Source of the DNA: Kofleriaceae bacterium
GTDB lineage: Bacteria > Myxococcota_A > Polyangia > Haliangiales > Haliangiaceae
Direction: 5' to 3'
Length of the DNA stretch: 64,000 nucleotides
Assembly (NCBI GenBank): GCA_018058095.1
Contig: JAGPCO010000028.1
Location: 1 to 64,000 of the forward strand
Below are positions 37,813 through 46,603 of the stretch, one piece after another. The notes under the pieces were generated by a model. The model was not told the DNA's origin, ran no database searches, and saw only the letters and a list, made by a program, of their open reading frames with translations. Every line of letters starts with the position of its first letter. The first letter of the stretch is position 1. The position numbers and the translations under genes were made by a program.

Positions 37813-38388
37813 ATGGGCGAGTCCAGGAGCGAAGGCGCCGCCGCCAGCGCGGCGCCGGCGGCCAGCCGCGGCCTCGATGACGACGAGCGGGCGTACGTGG
37901 CGCACGCGCGGGCCACCGCCTTCGCCCTGTACGAGGGCGTGCGGGTGCCGCACCGCAGCTGCGGCATCGCCCTGGCCGAAACCTTCGGCGTGCCGAGCCG
38001 GCCGTACCAGGCGCTGCGCCGCGGCGGCCTCACCGGCACCGGCACCTGCGGGGCGGTGCGCGCCGGCGAGCAGCTGCTGGGCGAGCTGCTCGGTGACCCC
38101 GATCCGGGCGGCGCGGTCACCCCGGCCCTGCGCGCCGCGGTGATCTGGTATCAGGAGCAAGTGGGCACCCGGGTCGATCGCGGCGACGGTGCCGAGCGTG
38201 CGCCCGACCTGGTCTGCAACAGCCTGGTCCGGCGGCACGGCGAGTTCACCGGTCGAGCCCGGGCCGCCTACTGCACCAACCTGGCGGCCGAGCTGGCCGC
38301 GCTCACGGCCGAGGCGCTGGTGCGCTTCGGCGCCGGCGTGCGGCCGGCCATCCCCGTCGTGCCCGACCGACCCGAGGACAACCGATGA
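37813..38388 (+). CDS. C_GCAxxG_C_C-like putative redox protein
   Basis: A 191-residue soluble protein. The conserved-looking Cys set is SCGIALAETFG, GTGTCGAVRAG, LVCNSLV and YCTNLAAE, in the order of the C_GCAxxG_C_C family of putative redox-active or iron-sulfur proteins. The ATG has no good Shine-Dalgarno, and it overlaps an ATG on the other strand, so the true start may be a little further in. Its stop overlaps the next ATG (ATGA at 38385-38388), meaning translational coupling to the following gene. Electron partner unknown. Confidence 0.72.
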   Translation: MGESRSEGAAASAAPAASRGLDDDERAYVAHARATAFALYEGVRVPHRSCGIALAETFGVPSRPYQALRRGGLTGTGTCGAVRAGEQLLGELLGDPDPGGAVTPALRAAVIWYQEQVGTRVDRGDGAERAPDLVCNSLVRRHGEFTGRARAAYCTNLAAELAALTAEALVRFGAGVRPAIPVVPDRPEDNR

Positions 38389-38786
38389 AGCTCAAGAAGG
38401 AGACCGTGGCCGAGGTGGTGGGTGAGGCGTCGACCAAGATGTCCGACCCCAACTACTCGGCGGTGATGGTCGGCGGGTTCGTGCAGCGGCAGACGCCGAC
38501 GGCGCAGTTCATCGGCGCCCACCAGGACGAGCTGGGCGGGGGCGAGGCGGTGGTCAGCGTCATCTTCCACTGCGCGCTCATCCACGAGTGCTTCGTGCGC
38601 GGCAACGGTCGCGCGGTGCGCATCATGTCGTACGAGGATCTCGACGCGGTGGCCTCGGGCGATAGCCTGGCCAAGCTGGCCAAGGTGCAGCCGTCGATCC
38701 ACGAGTTCATCGAGGCCAACGTCGAGCACCTGCCGGCGCGCAAGCTCATCGCCCTGCTGGCGCTGGCGATGGACCACCTGAGCTGA
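38385..38786 (+). CDS. Hypothetical protein coupled to the C_GCAxxG_C_C-like gene
   Basis: A 133-residue soluble protein starting [19 protein letters not shown]. It has an alpha/beta pattern ([56 protein letters not shown]) with two Cys. I do not recognise the family. The four-base overlap with the preceding gene says the two are made together, so it is probably its functional partner. Confidence 0.72.
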   Translation: MKLKKETVAEVVGEASTKMSDPNYSAVMVGGFVQRQTPTAQFIGAHQDELGGGEAVVSVIFHCALIHECFVRGNGRAVRIMSYEDLDAVASGDSLAKLAKVQPSIHEFIEANVEHLPARKLIALLALAMDHLS

Positions 38787-38869
38787 CCGGCGCCGCGCGG
38801 TCGCGGCCGGCCCGCACTTCGCGCGGCGGCTGCGTTTTGCCGCCGCGGATTTCCTGCTACCACTCGGCC

Positions 38870-39388
38870 ATGGCCAACCCGATCGCCACCTTCGAGACCT
38901 CCCTGGGCAACTTCTCGGCCGAGATCTATCTCGACAAGATGCCCGTCACCGCCGGCAACTTCATCAAGCTGGTCAAGGCCGGCTTCTACGATGGGCTGCA
39001 CTTCCACCGGGTGATCAAGCAGTTCATGATCCAGTTCGGCTGCGAGTTCTCCAAGGACCCGAACGCCGCGCGCGCCGGTCAGGGCAACTCGCCGTTCGGC
39101 CGCATCCAGGACGAGCACCCGCCGGCGCACAAGCTGTCGAACGAGCCGGGCACGCTGTCGATGGCCAACACCGGCGCGCCCAACAGCGGCGGCGCGCAGT
39201 TCTTCATCAACACCGTGCACAACAGCTACCTCGACTGGTTCACCCCGGGGCAGTCCAAGCACCCGGTGTTCGGCAAGATCACCAGCGGCATGGACGTGAT
39301 CTCCAAGATCGAGACCAGCCCGACCGCCGCCGGCGACCGGCCGAAGACGCCGATCCGGATGAACAAGGTCACGATCTCCGAGGGCTGA
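38870..39388 (+). CDS. Cyclophilin-type peptidyl-prolyl cis-trans isomerase
   Basis: A 172-residue cytoplasmic PPIase of the single-domain bacterial type. Family marks: [36 protein letters not shown] with the catalytic Arg, [26 protein letters not shown] (Gln and Phe of the active site), HPVFGKI. No signal peptide, so it acts on cytoplasmic proteins. The upstream in-frame ATG at 38837 has no family sequence behind it. Confidence 0.93.
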   Translation: MANPIATFETSLGNFSAEIYLDKMPVTAGNFIKLVKAGFYDGLHFHRVIKQFMIQFGCEFSKDPNAARAGQGNSPFGRIQDEHPPAHKLSNEPGTLSMANTGAPNSGGAQFFINTVHNSYLDWFTPGQSKHPVFGKITSGMDVISKIETSPTAAGDRPKTPIRMNKVTISEG

Positions 39389-39418
39389 GGGCGCGGCCCG
39401 GCGTCTCGGGCTCGGCCC

Positions 39419-39751
39419 CTACGCCGGCGGCTTGCGCGAGCCGGGGCACATCTTGCCCAGGCCTTTCTGGTGGCTGCCGATCACGCCGCCCTGGAGCGGC
39501 CGCACCTTGCCACAGCTGGCGCAGGTGCCGGTCTCGCCGTCGGCGTCGGCGCGCGGCCGGCGGGTGCCGAACGTCGCCTTCGGCGCGGGCTTCGGCGCCT
39601 GCGCCTCCGGCGCGGCCGGCGCGGCCGCAGGCTCGACCGGGAGCGCGGGCGCCCTGGCCACCGCCGGTTCGACCGCGCGGGCCCGCGCCGCCTTCTCCTG
39701 CGCCGCCACCTGGGCCTCACGCTGTCGCCGCATGTCCTCGACTTTGCCCAT
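39419..39751 (-). CDS. Small protein with C-terminal zinc-ribbon-like motif
   Basis: A 110-residue protein. A basic helical start (GKVEDMRRQREAQVAAQEKAARA) is followed by an Ala/Pro linker and a C-terminal GTCASCGKVRPLQGGVIGSHQKGLGKMCPGS, a CxxC...C/H motif suited to zinc and typical of small DNA- or RNA-linked proteins in myxobacteria. ATG at 39751 is chosen at the start of the helix; an ATG 99 bases further up is open but low-complexity. Confidence 0.7.
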   Translation of the reverse strand: MGKVEDMRRQREAQVAAQEKAARARAVEPAVARAPALPVEPAAAPAAPEAQAPKPAPKATFGTRRPRADADGETGTCASCGKVRPLQGGVIGSHQKGLGKMCPGSRKPPA

Positions 39752-39872
39752 GGCGGCAGTGGAGCGCGGATCGGCGGCGGCGGGAAGGGCCGCGCTCGCC
39801 GGATGCGGAAGGAGCATCCAGCGAGTCCCGTCGGCCAGGGCCGGCGGCACGGGCTCTGGGCAGCCGCCTAGC

Positions 39873-39957
39873 TAGCAGGGTGCTGAGAAACGCCGCGCAG
39901 CGGCGTTTCTCGCGCCCTGCTCCCGTGCCCTTGCCCGTGCCCGTGCCCGTGCCCGAT
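39873..39957 (+). repeat. Dispersed hairpin/(GTGCCC)n repeat, copy B
   Basis: TAGCAGGG leads into a long inverted repeat (39875-39920) whose inner stem AAACGCCGC-GCA-GCGGCGTTT is perfect and whose outer arms (GCAGGG.GC / GC.CCCTGC) also pair. It is followed by GTGCCC, TTGCCC and three GTGCCC units (39925-39954). It is the mirror partner of copy C, pointing towards it. Confidence 0.9.
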
Positions 39958-40127
39958 CGCTCGAGAAGCAGCGCTTCTATCGGATGGCGCGACGCTCTGC
40001 GACCGAGACTGCGGCGATCCTCGACATCCTCGACCGCCGCCAGGCCGTCGCCGCCTCCGTCCTGGCGCCCGCGCTCGCGTTGCTCGAGCGGGTCGTCGCC
40101 ATGCTGGCTCGTCTGGCCGGAGCCTGA
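39951..40127 (+). pseudogene. Remnant of a four-helix-bundle (23S rRNA IVS-type) protein gene
   Basis: Between repeat copies B and C, one frame reads ARSLEKQRFYRMARRSATET, AAILDILDRRQAV, then a Leu/Ala/Val helix VVAMLARLAGA and TGA at 40125-40127. The RFYRMARRSATETAAILDIL stretch is the third-to-fourth-helix signature of the S23/four-helix-bundle family found in 23S rRNA intervening sequences. The N-terminal half of the family is missing, replaced by the GTGCCC repeat, which reads Arg-Ala in this frame. The only in-frame ATG is at 39984 (47 codons). I judge it a decayed copy; translation of the 47-codon frame cannot be excluded. Confidence 0.65.
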
Positions 40128-40136
40128 CCGCCCAGA

Positions 40137-40220
40137 CTCGGGCACGGGCACGGGCACGGGCACGGGCACGGGGCAGGTCGCTGCAAACGCGGCTGCGCCG
40201 CGTTTGTCAGCATCCTGCTA
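40137..40220 (-). repeat. Dispersed hairpin/(GTGCCC)n repeat, copy C
   Basis: Read on the minus strand it starts TAGCAGGATGCTGACAAACG. The inner stem AAACGCGGC-GCA-GCCGCGTTT is again perfect although three base pairs differ from copy B, i.e. the changes are compensatory. Five GTGCCC units (40140-40169 on the plus strand as GGGCAC) and GAG follow. Its TAG (40220-40218) is the stop codon of the RHS gene. Confidence 0.9.
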
Positions 40221-43200
40221 GGGACAGCTCGACCGCGCCTGGCACATCATCGTCGCCACCCCGGCCTGGATGCCCGGGGAGGTCGACATGATGGCGGAGA
40301 ACCCGGTCGAGCTGATGGCGAACGACGCGCCGAACGCCGGCGCGCCGGTGGTAGCGATGGCCACCGCCGCCGAGGTCAGGTCGCGCAGCTGCAGCGAGCC
40401 AGCCTGGACGATCTGCACCGCGCCCCACGCACCGCGTAGCGTGCTGCCGACCGGGCCGTTGGTGACGGCGCGGATGACGCCGTTGGCCGCCGACTTGGTG
40501 ACGTTGAGCAGGCCCCACGCCGTCGACCGCGCCACCGCCGCGACCGCCGGCTGACCACCGAACTTGGCGGGCAGCCAGACCTTGTTGGTCACCCACTTCG
40601 AGCCGTCGAGCGCGCTGTTGCCGATCAGCTTGCCAGCCTGCGGCGAGACCAGCAGCCCGGCGCTGCCGTCGAGCGCGCCCTCCACGGCATCGACCACCGG
40701 GTTGTTGGTGTTGCAGTTGACCTCACACGGCTTGGGCGGCGGCGGTGGCGTCGGCGGCACCACCACGGGGGGTGGCGGGGTCGGGGTTGGGACCCGGATG
40801 CGATCGAGGTAGGCCTGGTAACAGACCTCGTCGCCCGGCGTGCAGCCGGTGACCTGACTGAAGCCCTGGTCACGCGCCTGTTGCTCGCGCTCGTCGCGCT
40901 CGCGCCGGCGGTCCTCGTCGCCGTCGGTCAGGTTGCCCTGGGTCCCGAACTGGTCGCGGTCGCCCGGCGCCGTGGTGTTCCACAGATCGCCGCCGCCGCC
41001 GGCGGGCACGACGATGTCGCTCGGGCTCTGGCCGCCCGGGTCGCTCAGCACCGTCGGCGCGTTGAAGGCGTAGGCGTAGCGGTTGAGCGCGCTCGAGTGC
41101 ATGCCCGGGATGACCGGGTCGACCGACAGGAAGCGGCCGAGCACCGGGTCGTACTCCCGCGCGCCGAAGTGCTGCAGGCCCGTGGCGTCCTGGCGCTCGC
41201 CCAGGTAGGCCAGCTTCTCGACGTTGCTGCCGGTCCTGGTCATCAGCTCGCCGTACGGGCGATAGCTCTGGCGCAGCACCTCGGCGCCGGCGCTGTTGGT
41301 GACCACGTTGATCGAGCCGTGGTGGTCGGCGTGGATCCAGTACGGCGTCGAGGTCTGCCAGCCCTCCTTCTTGCCGATGATGCGACCGGCCAGGCGGACG
41401 TACTTGGTGATGGGCGCGTTGCCGATGGGCCACACCACGTCGGGCCCGGCGTACCAGGTGGTGGTGCCGCCCTCGACGGTCTTGAGGCGGTCACCGAACG
41501 GCGTGTAGAAGAGCGAGATCAGGCTGGGGCCGGCCACGACCTGCGCCAGCTGGCCGGCGCCGTTCCAGGTCATGGTGCGGCCGGCGCCGCTGAGCTGGTT
41601 GCCGGCGGCGTCGTAGGTATAGCTGTTGCCGCCGGCGCTGCTGACCGCGTGCGGCTTGCCGGGCAGGGCGTAGCTGTAGGCCCCGACCCGCGAGTTGTAG
41701 GTGAGGTTGCCGAGGACGTCGTAGCTCCAGGACTGGTTGTAGACCGCGCTGGTGCTGCTGCTGGCGGAGGTCAGCCGGTCCAGGTCGTCGTAGACCAGGG
41801 TCGACCAGCCCTCCCCGGCGAACGGGCTGGTGATCTGGGTGATGCGGCCCTTGGCGTCGCGGCCGTAGCCGAGGTTCTGCACGGTGGTGGCGCCACGGGT
41901 GGTCTGGATGCCGCTGAGCCAGCCGCGGTCGGCCGAGTAGTTGTAGGTCGACGACGTGCCGTTGCTGTTGTTGTGCCCGGTCAGGCGGCCAGCGGCGTCG
42001 TAGCTGGCGCTGGTCACGAAGCCGGGGATCGACACGACCCGGCCGACCGCGTCGTAGCGGATCGGGTTGGTCGCGCTGCCGAGGGTGTCGCCGTCGGGGT
42101 AGGTCACGTGGCGCAGCCGGCCGCCGGCGTCGTAGCCGAGCCACATCGGGAAGTCCCAGCCGTCCATGGTGCGCTGGGTGAAGACCACGTTGCCGCGGGC
42201 GTCGTAGCGCAGGAGGCCGGTCCCGCCCGGAGCCGACCAGCTGGTCAGGCGGCCCAGGTTGAAGTAGCCGCCGACGTTCTGGTCGTAGCTGAGCGTGTAG
42301 ACCTCCTGGCCGGGTGCGCCGTCCGCGGTGATCCGGGTGGTGAGGCGGTTGATCGCGTCGTAGCTCTGGGTGGTGCGCAGGCCGCGCGCGTCGACCATCG
42401 ACCGCAGGTTGGAGTTGGCGTCGTAGCTGAGCGTGGTCGAGCCGGAGCCGGGCAGGGTCTGCCGCTGCTGGCGCCCGAGCCAGTCGTACTCGAAGGTCGA
42501 GGTGTTGCCGGCGGCGTCGACCACGCGCGACAGGAAGCCACGCGCGTCGTAGTGCTGGGTGCTGGCGATCCACTGCCCGTTGCCGAACTCGTAGTGGTGC
42601 GACTTGCGCCCGTAGATGTCGAAGTACTCGAAGGTCGACACCCCGCGCTCGTCGACGGCCTGCACATAGGGCTTACCGCCAGAGAAGCCATGGATCGACT
42701 GGGTGAAGGCACCATCGGGGTAGGTCAGGCGGGTGGTGCGGTCGAACGCGTCGTAGCTGGCGCTGGCCCAGCGCGGGCTCGTCCCGACCGAGTACGGAAG
42801 CGAGGTGCGGGTCAGGCGGCCGCGCGCGTCGTACTCGCTGTCGCTGGCGACGTCGGTCGGCACGCCCTTGCGGGTGGCGCGGTAGGTCCGGCCCAGGCCG
42901 TCGAGGTAGGTGCGCGACCACACCGGGGTCGAGCTGCCGTCCGCGGCCGGCGTCGTGGTCTCGACGTACTGCCCGGCCGGGTTACCGAGACCGACGTAGC
43001 CGCGCTGGATCCAGCTGCCACCGGCGAAGGTGGTGGTGGTCGGCCGGCACATCGCGTCGTACTGGTTGAAGGCGACGTGGATGCCGTGGGCATCGGTGAT
43101 GGCGACCGGCTCGCCACACTCGACCTGCCAGGTCGCGCCGCTGGTGTGGCCGAGCGGGTTGCGCTCGCCGACCGGGAACAGGTGGTAGGTCGGGTCGAAC

Positions 43201-46028
43201 GTGTAGGTGGTGACGTTGCCGAGCGCGTCCGTCCTGGAGGTCACGTTGCCCCAGGCGTCGTAGCCGGTGCGGATACCGACGATCCACGCGCCGGCGTCGT
43301 TCACGCGCATCTGCCGCTCGGTCACGTTGCCGTGGGTCGGCGCCACGCCGTAGACCTGACCGTCGAACAGGTTGGCCGAGAACTCGAGCAAGGCGCCGGT
43401 CCAGCCCACGCCCTGGTACCTGACCAGCGCGTTGCGGTAGCTGGTCAGGTAGGCGGCGGTGTTGGGCGTGAAGTAGTGGTAGGCCGACTCCTCGTCACCG
43501 GCCACGTCCCAGTCGCCGTAGGTGATGACCTCGCTCTGGTTGCCCCAGGCGTCGTACCTGGTGGAGGTGTACGTGCGCAGGCAGGTCGGGCCAGGGCAGG
43601 CCGGCGCGACCTGCAGGCCGTCGTACTGGAAGCCCCAGCTGCCGGTCCGCAGCGACGTGTACGGCGCGGTGTTGCCGTTGGTGGTGTACTCGTGCAGCTC
43701 GACCGCGCGTAGCCGATCGGCGCCGGAGCGCTGCTCGGTCCGCTCGACCTTGGACACCGAGCCGTAGTCCTGCCGGTACCAGGTCTTGAGGTACGGGCAG
43801 GCCGCCTCGCCGGCCACACACGGGAGCGTGGTGCGGATGGCGCGGAAGCCGAGGAAGCGGCGGTCGGCGTGGTCGTACAGGCCGCCCTCGTAGTCGTAGC
43901 GGGTGGTCGACACCCCGCCTCGGCCGTCGCTGGCGGTCACGGTCCGGGTCAGCCACATCACCGGCGGGTTGTTGCTGTTGGCCACCGTCGACGACGGCGC
44001 GTAGGTGATGGTCATGGTCCCGCCCAGGCCGGTGGTCGCGCTGGTCAGGTTCGGGCCCGGCGCGTTCTGGCTGGTCAGCGTGTAGATGGTGTCGCCGGTG
44101 ATGTAGATGAGGTCGGCGGCGGTGTCGCCGCTGGGGTCGGCCGACAGGTACTGGGTGTTGGGCCCGGCCAGGTTGCCCGACGGGACGATCTGCCAGGCGC
44201 CTGGCGGGTGGAAGCCGCCGTCGCCGCGACCGCGCCAGATGGTCTGGGTCGTGGTGCCGAGGTGGACCAGGTCGGTCCGGCCATCGCCGTTGCTGTCGAG
44301 CGCGCGCCAGAAGCCGGCGTTGGTGGCGGCGCCGACGTTGGTGGTGATCACCACGAACTGGCCGTTGCCCTTCGAGACCCAGGAGTAGACCGCGCCGGCC
44401 GGGCCGGCCGCGCCCGGCAGGTGCAGGAGATCGCTCTTGCCGTCGCCGTTGACGTCGCCGAGGAACCACGCGCCGCCGCCGGCGTAGCCGCCCCACGGCA
44501 CCGGAGCGTGGGCGACGGCGTAGGTGCCGTTGCCGTTGCTGAGCCAGGTGTACACGCCGCCGGTGGGCAGGACGTGCAGGAAGTCGGACCGGCCGTCGCC
44601 GTTGAAGTCGCCGACCTGCCAGCTGCCGGTGGCCGTGCTGTAGCCGGCCCACGGCTGGAACTGGACCGCGCCGTAGGTGCCGTTGCCGTTCGACAGGTAG
44701 GTGCGGACCACGCCGGCCGACAGGATGTGGAGGAAGTCGGTCCGGCCGTCGCGGTTGACGTCGCCCGACTCCCAGGTGCCGTCGGTCGAGGCGTAGCCGG
44801 CGCCGAGCGAGAACGGGACGACGGAGAACGCGCCGGTGCCGGTCGACAGAAACGTGTAGATGGTGCTGCCGTCGGCCTTGATCAGGTCGTACTTGCCGTC
44901 GCCGTTGACGTCGCCGCCCTGCCACGGCTGGGTGCCGCCGACCGGGATGGGGGGCGCGAAGGCGGCGTAGGTGTAGCCGCCGGCCGGGTTGGCCCGCATC
45001 GACGCGATCACGTTGCTGCCCGGGTAGAGGTGGATGAGATCGCCGCGGCCATCGCCGTCGAGGTCGCCGCTGCGCCACGACCCGCCGCTGGTGACGTAGC
45101 CGGCCCACGGCACGTAGGTGCTGATGCCGTACGCGTACGACGACGCGTCCTGGTAGGTGAAGGTCGACGCCGGCAGCGAGGTGCCGCCGGTCGGGGTGCC
45201 GGTGCCGTCGACGACCGCGTCGCGGCCGTACTGCTGGATCGACTGCACCAGCGAGCGCTGGCTGAGCGCCGAGGCGGCGTAGTTGACGCGGTAGATGCGG
45301 GCCCGGACCCCCGCGAACTTGACGTCGATCGACCGCAGCCGGCGGTCGAGGATGCGGAGATCGACGCCGGTCGGGTAGCTGACCAGGTCGGGCCGCGCCT
45401 CGTAGGCGAGGGTGATCGAGGCGCCGGCGTAGCTGATCTGCGACGGCACGCAGTCGGTCGTACACGACCAGGCGTAGCCGACGCTGTTGCCCATCGGGTC
45501 GAGCCGCTGCGCCAGGCCCCAGCGATGGACGCCCAGGCCGGGGTTGTACAGCGGGGTGTAGACCGACCGGATCCCGCTCGGGGTGGTCACGGTCCAGGTG
45601 CCGCCGGCCAGGCTGATGCGGTGGTAGGACTCGATCTTGGTGGCGTGGGTGCCACCGGCGGCGCACGACGGGCTGACCACGCCAGGACCACACGCCACCA
45701 GCTCCATGCCGTCGAGCATGTAGCCGTCGGTGGCGTCGTAGCGCGGGGTGCCCTTGCCGGGCGTGATGCGCTCGATGGTGGAGAAGCCGGTCAGGCTCCA
45801 GCCCACGCCGACCGCGCCGTTGCCGCCACCGGAGGCGTACGACAGGGACAGCTCCGGCGTGAGCTCGCGATAGTCAGGGACCTCGATGCCGACCGACGTG
45901 GTGTACGCGCCGCCGACCGGTGGCGTGGCGTTGGCAGCGGGGGCGACGACGTCGGCGCCGGCTGGCGCGGCCAGCAGGCCGAGGGTGACGCTGGCCAGCG
46001 CGACGGGGAGGATCCGCGGCGCCCTCAT
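40218..46028 (-). CDS. Giant secreted SpvB/FG-GAP/RHS-repeat protein with unique C-terminal tail
   Basis: A 1936-residue exported protein. Signal peptide 1-25 (ending APAGA-D). An SpvB-like N-terminal domain (YTTSVGIEVPDYRELTPELSLSYASGGGNG onwards) is followed by six FG-GAP/VCBS-like repeats at about 315-640 (DLDGDGRGDLIHL, DVNGDGKYDLIK, DVNRDGRTDFLH, DFNGDGRSDFLH, DVNGDGKSDLLH, DSNGDGRTDLVH). YD/RHS repeats fill about 700-1600 (YDAWGN, YDARGN, YDAVGR). The RHS core is at about 1605-1665 (GLQHFGAREYDPVLGRFLSVDP, NRYAYAFNAP). The last about 270 residues are unrelated: charged, then Pro-rich, then a Ser/Ala/Gly hydrophobic region ending CQARSSCP. Start ATG overlaps the preceding stop (ATGA). 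Confidence 0.92.
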   Translation of the reverse strand: MRAPRILPVALASVTLGLLAAPAGADVVAPAANATPPVGGAYTTSVGIEVPDYRELTPELSLSYASGGGNGAVGVGWSLTGFSTIERITPGKGTPRYDATDGYMLDGMELVACGPGVVSPSCAAGGTHATKIESYHRISLAGGTWTVTTPSGIRSVYTPLYNPGLGVHRWGLAQRLDPMGNSVGYAWSCTTDCVPSQISYAGASITLAYEARPDLVSYPTGVDLRILDRRLRSIDVKFAGVRARIYRVNYAASALSQRSLVQSIQQYGRDAVVDGTGTPTGGTSLPASTFTYQDASSYAYGISTYVPWAGYVTSGGSWRSGDLDGDGRGDLIHLYPGSNVIASMRANPAGGYTYAAFAPPIPVGGTQPWQGGDVNGDGKYDLIKADGSTIYTFLSTGTGAFSVVPFSLGAGYASTDGTWESGDVNRDGRTDFLHILSAGVVRTYLSNGNGTYGAVQFQPWAGYSTATGSWQVGDFNGDGRSDFLHVLPTGGVYTWLSNGNGTYAVAHAPVPWGGYAGGGAWFLGDVNGDGKSDLLHLPGAAGPAGAVYSWVSKGNGQFVVITTNVGAATNAGFWRALDSNGDGRTDLVHLGTTTQTIWRGRGDGGFHPPGAWQIVPSGNLAGPNTQYLSADPSGDTAADLIYITGDTIYTLTSQNAPGPNLTSATTGLGGTMTITYAPSSTVANSNNPPVMWLTRTVTASDGRGGVSTTRYDYEGGLYDHADRRFLGFRAIRTTLPCVAGEAACPYLKTWYRQDYGSVSKVERTEQRSGADRLRAVELHEYTTNGNTAPYTSLRTGSWGFQYDGLQVAPACPGPTCLRTYTSTRYDAWGNQSEVITYGDWDVAGDEESAYHYFTPNTAAYLTSYRNALVRYQGVGWTGALLEFSANLFDGQVYGVAPTHGNVTERQMRVNDAGAWIVGIRTGYDAWGNVTSRTDALGNVTTYTFDPTYHLFPVGERNPLGHTSGATWQVECGEPVAITDAHGIHVAFNQYDAMCRPTTTTFAGGSWIQRGYVGLGNPAGQYVETTTPAADGSSTPVWSRTYLDGLGRTYRATRKGVPTDVASDSEYDARGRLTRTSLPYSVGTSPRWASASYDAFDRTTRLTYPDGAFTQSIHGFSGGKPYVQAVDERGVSTFEYFDIYGRKSHHYEFGNGQWIASTQHYDARGFLSRVVDAAGNTSTFEYDWLGRQQRQTLPGSGSTTLSYDANSNLRSMVDARGLRTTQSYDAINRLTTRITADGAPGQEVYTLSYDQNVGGYFNLGRLTSWSAPGGTGLLRYDARGNVVFTQRTMDGWDFPMWLGYDAGGRLRHVTYPDGDTLGSATNPIRYDAVGRVVSIPGFVTSASYDAAGRLTGHNNSNGTSSTYNYSADRGWLSGIQTTRGATTVQNLGYGRDAKGRITQITSPFAGEGWSTLVYDDLDRLTSASSSTSAVYNQSWSYDVLGNLTYNSRVGAYSYALPGKPHAVSSAGGNSYTYDAAGNQLSGAGRTMTWNGAGQLAQVVAGPSLISLFYTPFGDRLKTVEGGTTTWYAGPDVVWPIGNAPITKYVRLAGRIIGKKEGWQTSTPYWIHADHHGSINVVTNSAGAEVLRQSYRPYGELMTRTGSNVEKLAYLGERQDATGLQHFGAREYDPVLGRFLSVDPVIPGMHSSALNRYAYAFNAPTVLSDPGGQSPSDIVVPAGGGGDLWNTTAPGDRDQFGTQGNLTDGDEDRRRERDEREQQARDQGFSQVTGCTPGDEVCYQAYLDRIRVPTPTPPPPVVVPPTPPPPPKPCEVNCNTNNPVVDAVEGALDGSAGLLVSPQAGKLIGNSALDGSKWVTNKVWLPAKFGGQPAVAAVARSTAWGLLNVTKSAANGVIRAVTNGPVGSTLRGAWGAVQIVQAGSLQLRDLTSAAVAIATTGAPAFGASFAISSTGFSAIMSTSPGIQAGVATMMCQARSSCP

Positions 46029-46450
46029 GGCGACACCGCCGTGGAGACGATCGCCGGGGTGCGGGGACCACGGTCGGCCTCGACCGAGGTGATCGGCGGC
46101 GGCAGCTGGCGCCCAGGATCGGGTGCGAGCCGGGGCGGCGCCGGCAGGTCGCGCGGCGGGCGCGGCGGTACACCACGATGGGCCAGGCGCGCGCCATCGA
46201 CGTAGCCGAGATCGGTCCGGATCGGTCCGGGGTCGGTGCCGGCCGCGGCACGGTCGGCGGCCAGCGTCGGTGGTGCGGTCGGCGGTCCGGGCGGAGCGTC
46301 GCCGGAGCGGTCGGCCTGCGCAGGGTCGACCGTGGGCAAGGGGTCATGGCCAGGGCGCGCGACCCAGGCGAGCCAGAGGCCACCGGCCGCGGTCGCCACG
46401 GCGAGCCCGGCCAGCAGGGAGGTACGTCGATCGAGGTAGGGGCGAGGCAT
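46025..46450 (-). CDS. Small membrane-anchored protein coupled to RHS gene
   Basis: A 141-residue protein. An N-terminal anchor (DRRTSLLAGLAVATAAGGLWLAWVA) follows a short basic start, so the rest is probably periplasmic: a Pro/Asp/Arg-rich chain with DLGYVDGARLAHRGV and no recognised domain. Its stop overlaps the RHS start codon (ATGA at 46028-46025), meaning coupled translation. It may assist export or anchoring of the RHS protein (inference). An upstream in-frame ATG at 46531 is possible but adds no domain. Confidence 0.66.
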   Translation of the reverse strand: MPRPYLDRRTSLLAGLAVATAAGGLWLAWVARPGHDPLPTVDPAQADRSGDAPPGPPTAPPTLAADRAAAGTDPGPIRTDLGYVDGARLAHRGVPPRPPRDLPAPPRLAPDPGRQLPPPITSVEADRGPRTPAIVSTAVSP

Positions 46451-46603
46451 CGCCGCCCGCTGTGCAGTGATCGCGCCATGATCGAGCGGCACTGCAAGCA
46501 CGGATGCCGGAAGTCGCCATTGCCGTGGCACGACAGACGCTGTCGCGTCGCCGGATCCGCCGCGACGACAGTGGCCACCGTGGTGACCAGGGTGGGCGCG
46601 GCT

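Noticed and set aside
40881-43712. 943-codon plus-strand open frame
   Set aside because: Antisense shadow of the RHS gene.
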